A stretch of 46,320 nucleotides of DNA from Streptococcus acidominimus (GTDB taxonomy: Bacteria > Bacillota > Bacilli > Lactobacillales > Streptococcaceae). Below, piece after piece: positions 1 to 8,701 of this stretch. Every line of letters begins with the position of its first letter. The first letter of the stretch is position 1. Under the pieces are notes generated by a model. That model was not told the origin of the DNA. It did not search any database and worked only from the letters and a program-made list of their open reading frames with translations. Location: the NCBI RefSeq assembly GCF_001921825.1, contig NZ_MSJL01000016.1, forward strand, positions 1 through 46,320, read 5' to 3'. The position numbers and the translations under genes are program-made.

Positions 1-285
1 ATTTTACAACACAGGCTGGCATCACTCTATCCATGTCACGAGTTGGGAAATGTATCGACAATGCACCAATTGAAAGTTTCTTTGGGCATTTCAAGACAGA
101 GTCTTATCATCTCAAGAAATACAAGACCTATGAGGAGCTAGTCGCAGATGTGGAAAGCTATATCCAGTTTTACAATACACAACGTTATCAAACTAAATTA
201 AACAACCTGACCCCTTGGGAATTCAGGAATCAGGTTGCTTAATATCTTTTATTATTTGACTGTCTACTTGACAGGGAGCAGTTCA
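1..285 (+). mobile_element. 3' end of an IS3-family (IS150 / IS861-like) insertion sequence
   Basis: The element enters from outside the window and ends near 285. The transposase C-terminus stops at 242 and is followed by about 40 bp of non-coding DNA that finishes with a plausible right terminal repeat (CTTGACAGGGAGCAGTTCA, ending in the CA usual for IS3 elements). The left end is not in view, so completeness cannot be judged. The exact IS name is not claimed; the terminus recalls IS861-type ends from memory only. Confidence 0.75.
3..242 (+). CDS. IS3-family transposase OrfB, C-terminal part (cut by window edge)
   Basis: The reading frame is open from position 3, so the ATG at 33 is internal. 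The residues show the end of a DDE integrase core: DNAPIESFFGHFKTE carries the last catalytic Glu of the DD(35)E triad, followed by the conserved tail with YNTQRYQ and LTPWEFR. OrfB is the catalytic part of the transposase, normally made by frameshifting from OrfA. The rest lies upstream of the window. It sits about 340 bp from the stop of the convergent pullulanase gene. Family assignment is secure; intactness is unknown. Confidence 0.85.
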   Translation, partial: FTTQAGITLSMSRVGKCIDNAPIESFFGHFKTESYHLKKYKTYEELVADVESYIQFYNTQRYQTKLNNLTPWEFRNQVA

Positions 286-354
286 CTGATTTCAGAGTTT
301 TTTTGTTAGAATACTTTATACTAAACGACGAAGCCAAGCAAACAGACCGACAAC

Positions 355-412
355 TTCCACTGGAGCTTTTTACTCAGCAAGGCGAGTGAACGACGGACGT
401 CAGATTTTGATT
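355..412. repeat. Intergenic repeat fragment, related to an unoccupied MITE target site
   Basis: The stretch beginning CACTGGAGCTTTTTACTCAG and running to TTTGATTTTTGACGAGTAT also occurs at 5682-5848, but there it is interrupted by a 103-bp element at 5714-5816. Here the two halves are joined directly (GCGAGTGA next to ACGACGGACGTCAG). The rest of the 243-578 gap shows no convincing gene or strong terminator. Confidence 0.6.
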
Positions 413-578
413 TTTGACGAGTATCACTTCTCAAGGCAAGTCAACACTATTTAAAAAGTATTAGTTCTTCTTTTAGAGAGAATCTGGATGCCCCTTCAAA
501 TCTTCAGACGATTTTAAAGGATAGGGATTGTAGATTAAACAATATCAACAACCGTATTCTTGACTGGAAATACCGCTT

Positions 579-3500
579 TTAATCCCGTTTCCGATTTTTG
601 CCGAGGTAGCCTAGTCCTAAGACAAAAAGAATGCTACCGAGGAGGATACCTAGAAGAGACTGTTGACTAGCTGTTTTCGGTAAATGCTTGTCATGACCTT
701 TGGGTTTATCGTGTGGATTCCCTGTCTCATTTCCATGAGTAGACGTTTGATTGGTTCCCTTAGTACCTATCTTAGGAGTAAGGGTAACTGGAACAGATAC
801 TTCATCAGTAGTCTGATCTGGATAGGTTACTAGAACTGAAACAGTATGATCGCCTACAATAGTTGGCAACGCTGTATTAGGAAGAAGGCTAACAACTCCA
901 TTTCCAATATCAGTCACTGCACCGATAACATCTTCTACCTTCAATTCACCTGCTGGTTTGGTTACCTTAGAGGCGGTCGGGTTGGTCTTGTCTGCATCAG
1001 TCTCTGTCGGAGGAGTTGGTTCTTCCTTGGCTATAAGAGTGACAGGAACAGATACTTCATCAGTAGTCTGATCTGGATAGGTTACTAGAACTGAAACAGT
1101 ATGATCGCCTACAATAGTTGGCAATGCTGTATTAGGAAGAAGGCTAACAACTCCATTTCCAATATCAGTCACTGCACCGATAACATCTTCTACCTTCAAT
1201 TCACCTACTGGTTTGGTCACCTTAGAGACAGTTGGACTTGTCTTTTCAGCGTCAGTCTTTGGTTGCGGGCTTAGATCAGTTAATGGTACTTCCTGATAGA
1301 TATAAGTGACAATCAAGGTCGTATTCCCCACAACAACACCGCTCGTAGGTGATGATGATACCAAATGACTACTAGCGTCTACCTCACCAACCTTGTAGTG
1401 GCCTGCTGGGGCTAAGGTGTAGGTCTTTTTATCATATCCAGTAATAGTCTGCATTTTGTGCTCTGAGTGCTCAGCGTCATAAGCAGTCCCCACTGCCGCA
1501 TTATAATGAACGAGGGCATTATCTTTCAGAATCCGGTCGTTGACATCTTTGTATTTGATAATTACCGAACCCTTTATCTCCCCACCTAGTGGTGGTACCA
1601 CCTCTTCTTTTGCAATTCGTAAAACGGTTGCGGTCAGAGGAGCAAGGGTCACCTTCTCTTCTGTCAAGGTCACCCCATCAGGTGCTTGAATCGCTTCTGT
1701 CCCTGCTTGTCGACCATCAGCTAGTACCTTTGCATTCTTTAGAGATTGACCGGCGGTAAAACTACGTTCCTTGTTATCTGCATTGACAAATACCAGATAA
1801 ACATCACCGTTACTTGCAACTGTTTGGTAGCCCAAGACAAGGTCATCTTTTTCGACACCATCTTTACCAACCGTTGTCAGTAATCTCACACGCTTTTCTA
1901 CTTCTTCCTTGGAAGCTAATTTGAAGGCGTCTGTTGATTTGCGTAAGGCGATCAGCCCCTGTGTATAGGCACGACTCTGGGTATGTTCAGGATAGGCAGC
2001 ACTATTTGTCGCCTTGCTCCAATCAAAATGATTGACGGCATCACTCGAATCGTAGGAGTCATGAATAAAGTAAGGATATTCAAAAGGACTGCCGTCTTCA
2101 TTGGTCAAGAGGTGAGATTTATTTGGCACCTTATCTTCCGATACAGGTGTTCGATAATCTGGGTGACGGAATTGCTTGGTTCGACCGTATTCTTGACCCG
2201 AGTGAATAAATGGTGTCCCTTGTGAGGTCAAAATCATCAGATTACCCAAGCGGAGCCGGCGATGAATTTCCTTGAGATTTTCAGCATTCGCAGGATCTTT
2301 TTTGATGGACTGGGCAATAATATCTGCTAGTGGCAAGTTATCGTGAGCAGCGATATATTGGATAACGTCTCCTGGATCATCTGCTTCAAAATTCGTTGGT
2401 TGCGCTTTGATATTCCGAAAAACTTTTTCAATATCCTGTTTTCCATTCGTGAGAAAGGCAGGCGTACCTTCGTTGGGATAGCCCGACTTCAAGGTATTGC
2501 GGATATCATCTGAAAATACGGCAGCAAAATCGGTGGATTTCATCCAAGATTGATCCGCGGGCTGGACGGGTTTATTTTCATCACCTGAATAGGTCACCCA
2601 TCCCTCTCCCAACATCAGGAGATTAGGATTCAGTTTTCTTGCCTCATCATAGGCGGTTTGAATCGTTTCGGCATCATGATCTCCCATCAGATCGAAGCGG
2701 AAGCCATCCACCTTGTATTCGTCGGTCAAATACTTAATAGAGTCTACCAAGATACGGCGGCTCATGTGGTGGGTTGTTCCCAAGCGACCTCCGCCATAGC
2801 TTGTCCGAGGCGTACCGTCCGCATCCATGAAATGGTAATAATTTGGTTCTAGATCTTCAAAAATATCCGTTTTCGCTGTGTGGTTATAGACAACGTCTAA
2901 AATCACACCCATACCCCGTTTATGGATTTCATGAATCAGTTCCTTAAATTCTGCAATGCGGGCGCTCGGATTGGTCGGATCACTCGCATACATGCCTGTT
3001 AGAGAGAAGTAATTTTGGGGATCATAGCCCCAGTTATAATTGCTGTTTCCTGAAGCGTAGTCATCCATACGCTCTCCATTTTTCAGCTCATCAACATAGT
3101 AATAGCTCAAAACAGGTAGGAGTTGAATATGGGTCACACCTAATTCTTTTAAATAGTCCAATTTCTCACTAAAGGCCGAAAAGGTTCCGAACTGGGACTT
3201 TAAACCGCCCTCAAGGGTCTTATCAGACGTAAAATCACGGACATGAGCTTCATAAATCACGGCATCTTTCCGATCCTTAAAGCCGGGAATCGCAGCGTAA
3301 TCCAAGTCTCTTGGCCCTGCCTCTGCTGGATCGACAAAGGCTGCCTTGGCAACTTTATAAGCTGGACCTGTCTCTGCTAAACCACTGTTCCAAGCTGCTA
3401 GGGATTTAGCATAGGGATCTAGGGTCAAAACGGATTGATCTCCTCGTTTGATTTCATAGTGATAGTAATAACCACGATAGTCTGTAATACCTAAACCACT

Positions 3501-5090
3501 ATCGGCTGATAGGTCTGCATTCCAGGTTCCCTTATCGCCTCTAGTCATGGCTATCTTACCGACCACCTTGCTTTGATCCTTTTTATCATAAACCACAAGT
3601 GATACCTGATCTGCGCTTGGTGACCAGAGGGTGACAGCAACTTTCTGACCATTGTCTGTCACACGCGCTCCCAAGTCACCATCATACCGATACAAGCTAT
3701 CTTTTAGCTGCCAATTCATACCTGTTGTAAACTGCTCACTTTCATATTTTACTGTATACGGAGATTGTTCTCCCCCAAACTCCCCCTGAATCAACACTTT
3801 TTTCGCTTCTGGATCAAGAACAATCTCTTTTATCGCAACGGCTTGCTGATCTTTATTGGTCACCTGCAATTTCTGCAAAAGCTCCTCTTTGGTTACATTT
3901 TCTAAGGTGGTAAAGGTTGCTTCAATTTCAGTCAGACTGATCTGCTGTGCCCCTGTCATTCGGACATCATTGATAAAATAGGGATTGGTATAAATCATTG
4001 GATCTGCGTCCCGCAAGAAAATCTGACGGTGTTTTTTCAAGTCTGTAAAATGATAGTCATTCTGCTGAATTTTCACATCATCACCCGACTTGCTTTCATC
4101 TAGTAATAAGAAGCCGATTGTCTTGGCAAGCTCCTTCAATGGGACATCAACATAGGCGCCGTATTTGCCTCGTTTTTCAAAATCAACACCATCTGGCCAG
4201 TTGGTCGTAGGAGTTTCAACATCACCCCATAACCACAGAGATTTACGATCATAGTTATTGTCTGACCGCAGGTAATTGATCCGCACCATCCCTTCTGCGA
4301 TCGGCTCATAAAGGTAGGTGTTGTAGTCCTCGTCCAGCCATACTTCATTCATGTTAGGACTAAGTAGCTCTACCGTTTTATCCCCCGTCAGGTTCTGACC
4401 TGATGTGTTATTGATTAAAAAACTAATCTTTTCACGTTTCACCGCAGACAGTGGGACGTCAAGATAATGTCCATAGTGATCTGCCTTGGCTTGGGAGAAG
4501 TTCGTTGCTCCCGTAGGCCAGCTACCATTTTGGCTAGAGGGCTTTTCGACATCATCCCAAGTCCATAAGCCAAGGCTGGCTAGATTATCAGATGGCAGTT
4601 TCTTGAAATGCAGACGGATAAAACCTGCCCTTACTTCCTCATCTACCACTGGAGGAGCCGCTCGAAATGCTAATGCTGGGGCTGTGTCCTGTGGATCAGC
4701 TTGCTCTCCTGCCGCAGCTGCATCTGCCTGCTCAAGAGCAGAACTTGCCCCTGCCTCTTGTGCCAGCTTACCGTCTCCCGTCTGCTCCTTACTTTCTGCT
4801 TTCTCCTCCACAGAGTGAGACGAATCAATCTCCGTGACTGCTGAATTTCCGCTTGCTTCTTCGGCTTGAACGACCGCTCCAGCCCAAGCACAAAAACTAG
4901 CTGATAAAAGGATTGAAGCCGTTCCACATTTTACTACTCTTTGAAAATTAAAAGGATACTTGATCAACTTATCTTGGTAAACACTCATGTTACCTTCGAC
5001 TTCATTTCCTCGTCTACTGTTCATTTTCTTTGAGTATGACATACCTACTTCCAAATGTTGTCGCTTCTTGTCAACCGTTTCCGTCTTCAT
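579..5090 (-). CDS. pulA: Cell-wall-anchored type I pullulanase (GH13), LPXTG
   Basis: Hydrolyses alpha-1,6 branches of pullulan, glycogen and starch at the cell surface. Start chosen at ATG 5090 (MKTETVDK) because AGGAGG lies 6 nt upstream; a TTG 15 nt earlier is in frame. It encodes 1503 residues. A long N-terminus precedes a signal segment (about residues 55-82) that lacks a YSIRK motif. Two CBM41-like starch-binding modules follow (about 153-258 and 268-372), then a CBM48-like module and the GH13 barrel with the pullulanase motif YNWGYDP. The catalytic triad is Asp800 (FRFDLM), Glu829 (LGEGW) and Asp917 (AAHDN). After the barrel come a MucBP-like module (about 1173-1265), two nearly identical Rib-like repeats, and LPKTA at about 1470 with a hydrophobic stretch and KNRKRD tail for sortase. 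It has its own promoter and a MalR-like operator. Similar to pneumococcal SpuA and group B SAP; confident. Confidence 0.93.
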   Translation of the reverse strand: MKTETVDKKRQHLEVGMSYSKKMNSRRGNEVEGNMSVYQDKLIKYPFNFQRVVKCGTASILLSASFCAWAGAVVQAEEASGNSAVTEIDSSHSVEEKAESKEQTGDGKLAQEAGASSALEQADAAAAGEQADPQDTAPALAFRAAPPVVDEEVRAGFIRLHFKKLPSDNLASLGLWTWDDVEKPSSQNGSWPTGATNFSQAKADHYGHYLDVPLSAVKREKISFLINNTSGQNLTGDKTVELLSPNMNEVWLDEDYNTYLYEPIAEGMVRINYLRSDNNYDRKSLWLWGDVETPTTNWPDGVDFEKRGKYGAYVDVPLKELAKTIGFLLLDESKSGDDVKIQQNDYHFTDLKKHRQIFLRDADPMIYTNPYFINDVRMTGAQQISLTEIEATFTTLENVTKEELLQKLQVTNKDQQAVAIKEIVLDPEAKKVLIQGEFGGEQSPYTVKYESEQFTTGMNWQLKDSLYRYDGDLGARVTDNGQKVAVTLWSPSADQVSLVVYDKKDQSKVVGKIAMTRGDKGTWNADLSADSGLGITDYRGYYYHYEIKRGDQSVLTLDPYAKSLAAWNSGLAETGPAYKVAKAAFVDPAEAGPRDLDYAAIPGFKDRKDAVIYEAHVRDFTSDKTLEGGLKSQFGTFSAFSEKLDYLKELGVTHIQLLPVLSYYYVDELKNGERMDDYASGNSNYNWGYDPQNYFSLTGMYASDPTNPSARIAEFKELIHEIHKRGMGVILDVVYNHTAKTDIFEDLEPNYYHFMDADGTPRTSYGGGRLGTTHHMSRRILVDSIKYLTDEYKVDGFRFDLMGDHDAETIQTAYDEARKLNPNLLMLGEGWVTYSGDENKPVQPADQSWMKSTDFAAVFSDDIRNTLKSGYPNEGTPAFLTNGKQDIEKVFRNIKAQPTNFEADDPGDVIQYIAAHDNLPLADIIAQSIKKDPANAENLKEIHRRLRLGNLMILTSQGTPFIHSGQEYGRTKQFRHPDYRTPVSEDKVPNKSHLLTNEDGSPFEYPYFIHDSYDSSDAVNHFDWSKATNSAAYPEHTQSRAYTQGLIALRKSTDAFKLASKEEVEKRVRLLTTVGKDGVEKDDLVLGYQTVASNGDVYLVFVNADNKERSFTAGQSLKNAKVLADGRQAGTEAIQAPDGVTLTEEKVTLAPLTATVLRIAKEEVVPPLGGEIKGSVIIKYKDVNDRILKDNALVHYNAAVGTAYDAEHSEHKMQTITGYDKKTYTLAPAGHYKVGEVDASSHLVSSSPTSGVVVGNTTLIVTYIYQEVPLTDLSPQPKTDAEKTSPTVSKVTKPVGELKVEDVIGAVTDIGNGVVSLLPNTALPTIVGDHTVSVLVTYPDQTTDEVSVPVTLIAKEEPTPPTETDADKTNPTASKVTKPAGELKVEDVIGAVTDIGNGVVSLLPNTALPTIVGDHTVSVLVTYPDQTTDEVSVPVTLTPKIGTKGTNQTSTHGNETGNPHDKPKGHDKHLPKTASQQSLLGILLGSILFVLGLGYLGKNRKRD
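779..1288 (-). repeat. Two nearly identical 255-bp Rib-like repeats in the pullulanase stalk
   Basis: The stretch starting GGAACAGATACTTCATCAGT recurs at 790 and 1045, a 255-bp (85-residue) period with only a few differences. Both encode a Rib/alpha-like stalk module containing VEDVIGAVTDIGNGVVSLL. Near-identity suggests recent duplication or homogenisation, so copy number probably varies between strains. Confidence 0.85.
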
Positions 5091-5124
5091 CCATAACCTC
5101 CTCAAAATTTATTATTGATATGAT

Positions 5125-5136
5125 GCAAACGTTTGC
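5125..5136 (-). promoter_or_regulatory. MalR/LacI-type operator downstream of the pullulanase promoter
   Basis: Perfect 12-bp palindrome GCAAACGTTTGC, the usual form for MalR-type maltose regulators in lactic acid bacteria. It lies between the predicted start of transcription and the gene, where a bound repressor would block elongation. It also partly matches a CcpA cre site. The regulator itself is not in the window. Confidence 0.6.
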
Positions 5137-5146
5137 TCTCCTGCTT

Positions 5147-5175
5147 AGTATACCCTTAATAGACAGAATTGTAAA
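5147..5175 (-). promoter_or_regulatory. SigA promoter of the pullulanase gene
   Basis: On the minus strand: -35 TTTACA (5170-5175), 17-nt spacer, -10 TATACT (5147-5152). Transcription would start around 5140, just before the palindromic operator. Confidence 0.7.
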
Positions 5176-5439
5176 GGCTTTCATTTAAATTTGTAGATAT
5201 TTTTTACATTTGATCGCCTAGACTAGCCTCTCAATAAACACAAAATAGACGACCTTCAACTATCTGGAGCAAAGCAGATAGGGATTGCGAAGCTAGCCTC
5301 CTCTAAGTCGGAGAGGGGTGAAATCGGTGATGTAATCATTTTGTTTATCTTTTTATTACTTCCTTAACTCGTATCGCTATATTAATTAAGGAAAATTACA
5401 CTTTTCTCATCTATCACTTGTCTAGTTATCAACTAGGTA

Positions 5440-5640
5440 ACTGACTGCGACTTTTAACGAAAACTTCGGTTTCTTCATTTCCCGCCTCCAACAGTCTATC
5501 CCTAGACTGTTCGACACGAGTTTCACTCGTTCTATTTCCTACCTCCAACAGTCTATTCCCAGATTGCGTTGACGAAAACTTTGTTTTCTTCATTTCCCGC
5601 CTCCAACAGTCTATCCCCAGACTGTTGGAGCAGGTAGAAC
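5440..5640 (-). repeat. Hairpin-module repeat array (locus 1)
   Basis: Read on the minus strand, it alternates a longer hairpin (for example CTCCAACAGTCT paired across 5601-5630; AACAGTCTA paired across 5490-5511), a GGAGGYGGGAAAT linker and a short hairpin with a GAA loop (ACGAGT-GAA-ACTCGT at 5516-5530). The same modules occur near 10038, 14528, 34440 and 38881-39505. A 91-codon ORF across it is only repeat read-through. The flanking parts of the 5176-5937 gap hold the same family plus the MITE at 5714; no gene was found. Confidence 0.75.
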
Positions 5641-5713
5641 TCTGTTCCTTCTTTGTTTTAAGGGAACAGGCTAAAAACCTACACTGGAGCTTTTTACTCA
5701 GCAAGGCGAGTGA

Positions 5714-5816
5714 TAGTTGTTCAGTTTACTTTTAGTACTAGGCAACGAGTCGCAGATAGTACTGGAGTACAGCAAGACGAGTTAACGAAGTAATAAAAGT
5801 AAACGGAGCGACTATA
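5714..5816. mobile_element. Small MITE (RUP-like), 103 bp
   Basis: The ends are inverted repeats: TAGTTGTTCAGTTTACTTTTA at the left, and at the right the complement of TATAGTCGCTCCGTTTACTTTTA. Both ends carry TA, as expected of IS630/Tc1-type MITEs such as the pneumococcal RUP. The flanking DNA is found without the insertion at 355-412. Longer relatives lie at 14498-14887 and 34284-34498. No coding capacity. Confidence 0.65.
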
Positions 5817-5937
5817 ACGACGTCAGATTTTGATTTTTGATGAGTATTAGAACACCTGTGTCCCTTTTCCTAGTGCTTATCTCCAGTCTTTTTTAACTGA
5901 AAAAAGCCACAAGGAAATTCCTCATGACTGTCTGCTC

Positions 5938-6957
5938 CTATCTATCCTTGTAATAGGCTATTTCCAAGCGCTTCAAAAGCTCCTCTTTCTCTGCCTCTGT
6001 TGTAAAACTAGCCCGAATAGCATTCTGATTAAAGCGATAGAAATCGTCTTTGTTGGTTCCAAAATGTTGGGTAAATAAGCGATATTCCTGGGTAAGATTA
6101 GTGGCAGATACCGTCCGATTGTCTGTGTTAATCGTGATATTAGCCCCGAAATCATAGAGAGCCTGATAGGGAAAATCTGCCAGACTTGCAGCTGCTCCCG
6201 TCTGCAAATTACTGGTCAGACACATCTCAATCGTTGTCCCTTGCTTGACACACTCTTCCATGACCCTAGGATCTTTCAAGAGGGCTGTTCCATGACCGAT
6301 ACGTGGAATCCCCAGCTGTACAGCATGGGCAACATTGGCTACACAGCCACATTCTCCTGCATGAAAGGTCATTCGTAGCCCTAAACGCTGGGTTTCTTTG
6401 ATTGCTTCTTCCAAGGCCTGCGTCGGAAAATCTGCCTCATTTCCTGCAAAATCAAATCCTGCTAAGCCCTTTTGGGCTAGACTGACGACTTCCTTGAAAA
6501 TTGTCTGTGTCTGCTCTGGTGGACTTTGCTTCAAACCACAGACCAAAACCTTAGCAAGAATACCAAACTCCGCTTCTGCTTCTTGCAGTCCTTCTAAGAC
6601 TGCCTCTACTGTCTCAAGAGCTGTAAGTCCTTGATCCCTAGACAACTCCGGTGCAAAGCGGATTTCCATATAGAGGACATTTTCCCGTGCTGCTTGAGCA
6701 GCTACATCATAAGCCGCCAGTCTTAGCGCCTCCTTGGTCTGCAGCAAGGGACGAATAAAATCAAATACCGTTAGATACTCCAGTAGAGAGCCTGTACGGG
6801 CAGGCGCTGTCACCAATTCACGTAAATCCTCATCACGATCTGGTAAGGAAATTTGAGCTAAGTCTGCTAACTGACGAATCGCAGGCAGAGACAAGGAACC
6901 ATCCAAATGGCAATGGAGTTCGGTCTTTGCTAACTGATGATGGATATTTTCCTGCAT
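5938..6957 (-). CDS. add: Adenosine deaminase
   Basis: Converts adenosine (and deoxyadenosine) to inosine in purine salvage, in the cytoplasm. The 339-residue length is usual. The metal-binding motif HCHLDGS is near the N-terminus ([10 protein letters not shown]), then HAGECG (metal His and catalytic Glu region), RIGHGTAL and the late INTDNR motif with the metal Asp. AGAGGTGACC lies just before the ATG, supporting the start. It is transcribed alone toward the hairpin-repeat field. Downstream steps (punA, deoD, deoB) are encoded at the far end of the window, not in the same operon. Adenine deaminase of the same superfamily is less likely given the [10 protein letters not shown] form. Confidence 0.92.
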   Translation of the reverse strand: MQENIHHQLAKTELHCHLDGSLSLPAIRQLADLAQISLPDRDEDLRELVTAPARTGSLLEYLTVFDFIRPLLQTKEALRLAAYDVAAQAARENVLYMEIRFAPELSRDQGLTALETVEAVLEGLQEAEAEFGILAKVLVCGLKQSPPEQTQTIFKEVVSLAQKGLAGFDFAGNEADFPTQALEEAIKETQRLGLRMTFHAGECGCVANVAHAVQLGIPRIGHGTALLKDPRVMEECVKQGTTIEMCLTSNLQTGAAASLADFPYQALYDFGANITINTDNRTVSATNLTQEYRLFTQHFGTNKDDFYRFNQNAIRASFTTEAEKEELLKRLEIAYYKDR

Positions 6958-7160
6958 TGGTCACCTCTTTGTTTATCTATTGTTCTTCATACACGCAAAA
7001 ATCAAAACTATACTTTATCGAGAGCCTTGATCAGCTGTCTGATTTTTTATTGAGTATCATCATATCATATTTAAAAGATATTTCAATACAAAATAGGCAA
7101 AAAACAGAAGTTTACCAGCAAATGTACATCCTCAATCACCACTATTCGACAATAGAATAG

Positions 7161-7188
7161 AAAAAACTCCCCGAAGGAGTTTTTTTTG
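7161..7188 (-). terminator. Intrinsic terminator of tRNA-Ser
   Basis: On the minus strand, AAAAACTCC, a TTCG loop, then GGAGTTTTTT: a stable UUCG-capped stem with a U-run starting directly after the tRNA. Confidence 0.9.
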
Positions 7189-7189
7189 A

Positions 7190-7277
7190 CGGAAGACATG
7201 GGATTCGAACCCACGCACGCTGTTACACGCCTACCGCGTTTCCAACACGGCCTCTTAAGCCTCTTGAGTAATCTTCC
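7190..7277 (-). tRNA. tRNA-Ser (anticodon GGA)
   Basis: 88 nt on the minus strand. The acceptor stem GGAAGAT pairs with GTCTTCC (last pair T-G), with discriminator G. The anticodon loop TTGGAAA gives GGA (reads UCC/UCU). The long variable arm is typical of class II tRNA-Ser, and the T-arm contains GGTTCGAATCC. CCA is not encoded. Confidence 0.95.
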
Positions 7278-7293
7278 ATTTGAACTGTTTTTC

Positions 7294-7322
7294 ATTATAT
7301 CATAAACGCGACATCCTGACAA
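7294..7322 (-). promoter_or_regulatory. Promoter of tRNA-Ser
   Basis: Minus strand: -35 TTGTCA (7317-7322), 17-nt spacer, -10 TATAAT (7294-7299), about 16 bp upstream of the tRNA. Confidence 0.75.
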
Positions 7323-7551
7323 CTGATAGATTGAATTTCTGTCATAAATACATGAAAAAAGTCTTTGCTTGCTAATTTCTACAACTGTTAGTCAAAATAT
7401 TAGAGCCATCTGCAAACCTTTTCCTTGTGATAATCTTCCTGATACATTTCATGAATAGGAAAACACTTTTCTTTCTACGCTTGTCGGTCGAAAGTTTAGG
7501 AAAATAGGATTTCAGAAAACAATTTCAAAAAATAGAAGCTTTAAAATATGG

Positions 7552-7586
7552 TACACTAATTAACGAAAGAAGAATTTATTTGGAGG
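7552..7586 (+). promoter_or_regulatory. Promoter (extended -10) and RBS of the Lys/Glu-rich protein
   Basis: -10 TACACT at 7552-7557 preceded by TATGG (extended -10). Ribosome site GGAGG at 7582-7586. No good -35 seen. Confidence 0.5.
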
Positions 7587-7592
7587 TTATCT

Positions 7593-8468
7593 ATGAAAAA
7601 TTATCCAAGAGGTCGTTCTCCTCTTCTTAAGATAGTCGGTCTAGGCTTTTTGATCCTCTTGCTTTTGCCAATCCTTGTTTTTCTGGCTCCCTTTGGTATT
7701 TGGTACTATTCCAAGAAAAAGCCTGATACTCTTAAGAGAAATATTTCGATTGGTCTCTCAATCCTAGCTATGTTCAGTATCTTCTACCAGCCCACCAATC
7801 CTAATCAACACGCTCATTCGGCACAAGGTACCCCTGATTCTACTCTGACTACTTCTTCATCTACTAAAACTGGTGAAAAAGAGAAGACTAAGAAGACCGA
7901 AGAAAAACAAAAGAAAGCTGAAGAAGATAAAAAAGCCAAAGAAGAACAAAAAAAGGCTGAGGAAGCGAAAAAAGCCGAAGAGGAGCGCAAGAAAGCTGAG
8001 GAAGCGAAAAAAGCCGAAGAAGAGCGAAAGAAAGCTGAAGAAAATAAAAAAGCCGAAGAGGAGCGAAAGAAAGCTGAGCAAGAGCGTTTACTCGCTGAAG
8101 GGGAGACGGCTGTCCAAAACTTAGAAGCAAACCAAGTCAATGAAAATATCCCGGTCGCTCAAAGCGCGGTTGATACATTACCCGATTCGCCTCAAAAAAC
8201 AGAATTGCAACAGCGAATCCAAGCAGTCCAAAGTGCTATTGCTCAACGAGAAGAGACAATCAGACAAGAACAAGCAAACCAGGCTGTAGCAGATCTTGCC
8301 GCACAGCAAGAACAACGCACCGTCTATGTAGCGCGCAATGGAACCTCTGATGCCTATTGGTATAGTCTTGATAATATGCCCTCTAACACTCGCTTCGATC
8401 GAGTCGTAGCCATGTCGGAAGCTGAAGCTATCGCTAGCGGAAAACACCCTGCCAAGGGGCATGGCTAA
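7593..8468 (+). CDS. Membrane-anchored Lys/Glu-rich coiled-coil protein, function unknown
   Basis: 291 residues. Not recognised as a named family. The N-terminus has two hydrophobic segments (about 13-35 and 48-62) flanking a short basic stretch, so the rest probably sits on one side of the membrane. Residues about 88-170 are a charged helix built of AEEERKK-type repeats, TolA-like in look only. A QAN/QAV helical stretch follows, and the tail reads YVARNGTSDAYWYS, ending in SEAEAIASGKHP. That tail resembles the C-terminal module of some secreted streptococcal proteins (YV-x-YH-x-EA-x-G-x-P-C) but has no cysteines. GGAGG lies 6 nt before the ATG; a promoter and a terminator are visible, so it is monocistronic. 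A stress- or envelope-related role is a guess. Confidence 0.8.
   Translation: MKNYPRGRSPLLKIVGLGFLILLLLPILVFLAPFGIWYYSKKKPDTLKRNISIGLSILAMFSIFYQPTNPNQHAHSAQGTPDSTLTTSSSTKTGEKEKTKKTEEKQKKAEEDKKAKEEQKKAEEAKKAEEERKKAEEAKKAEEERKKAEENKKAEEERKKAEQERLLAEGETAVQNLEANQVNENIPVAQSAVDTLPDSPQKTELQQRIQAVQSAIAQREETIRQEQANQAVADLAAQQEQRTVYVARNGTSDAYWYSLDNMPSNTRFDRVVAMSEAEAIASGKHPAKGHG
7968..8084 (+). repeat. Three 39-bp tandem repeats (13-residue KKAEEERKKAEEx units)
   Basis: Units start at 7968, 8007 and 8046, each encoding KKAEEERKKAE plus two variable residues. Half-units precede them. The low-complexity DNA also creates long antisense ORFs, which are artefacts. Confidence 0.85.
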
Positions 8469-8476
8469 ACAAATAT

Positions 8477-8508
8477 AAGTAGCTTTTTCTATAAAGAGCT
8501 ACTTTTTT
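8477..8508 (+). terminator. Intrinsic terminator after the Lys/Glu-rich protein
   Basis: AAGTAGCT pairs with AGCTACTT and is followed by a T-run; it begins 8 nt after the stop codon. Confidence 0.8.
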
Positions 8509-8643
8509 ATATCAATTAAAAATATGCATCAAAGAATCACCTATAATGAAGCTTGAGAAAAATTCTCGAACTATATTCTTTTCAAAAAAGAGGCTGGTTA
8601 AGGTCTGACTTTTTCAAAAAATATTAAAAATGACTAAGAAAAG

Positions 8644-8669
8644 AAAAAACGTTGTCAAATCAACGTTTT
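8644..8669 (-). terminator. Intrinsic terminator of tmRNA
   Basis: Minus strand: AAAACGTTG, loop, CAACGTTTTTT, about 33 nt beyond the tmRNA 3' end. Confidence 0.85.
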
Positions 8670-8701
8670 ACGAACCTTTGAAAAGGAATAAAAACATATA
8701 A

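Noticed and set aside
5429..5704. 91-codon minus-strand ORF in the repeat field
   Set aside because: Its sequence is the hairpin modules translated (repeated LLE-GN-phrases); similar peptides arise at 38764-39236. No ribosome site and no family.
7814..8140. Three overlapping ORFs on both strands across the Lys/Glu-repeat gene
   Set aside because: Low-complexity repeat DNA keeps several frames open; only the plus-strand gene at 7593 has promoter, ribosome site and terminator.
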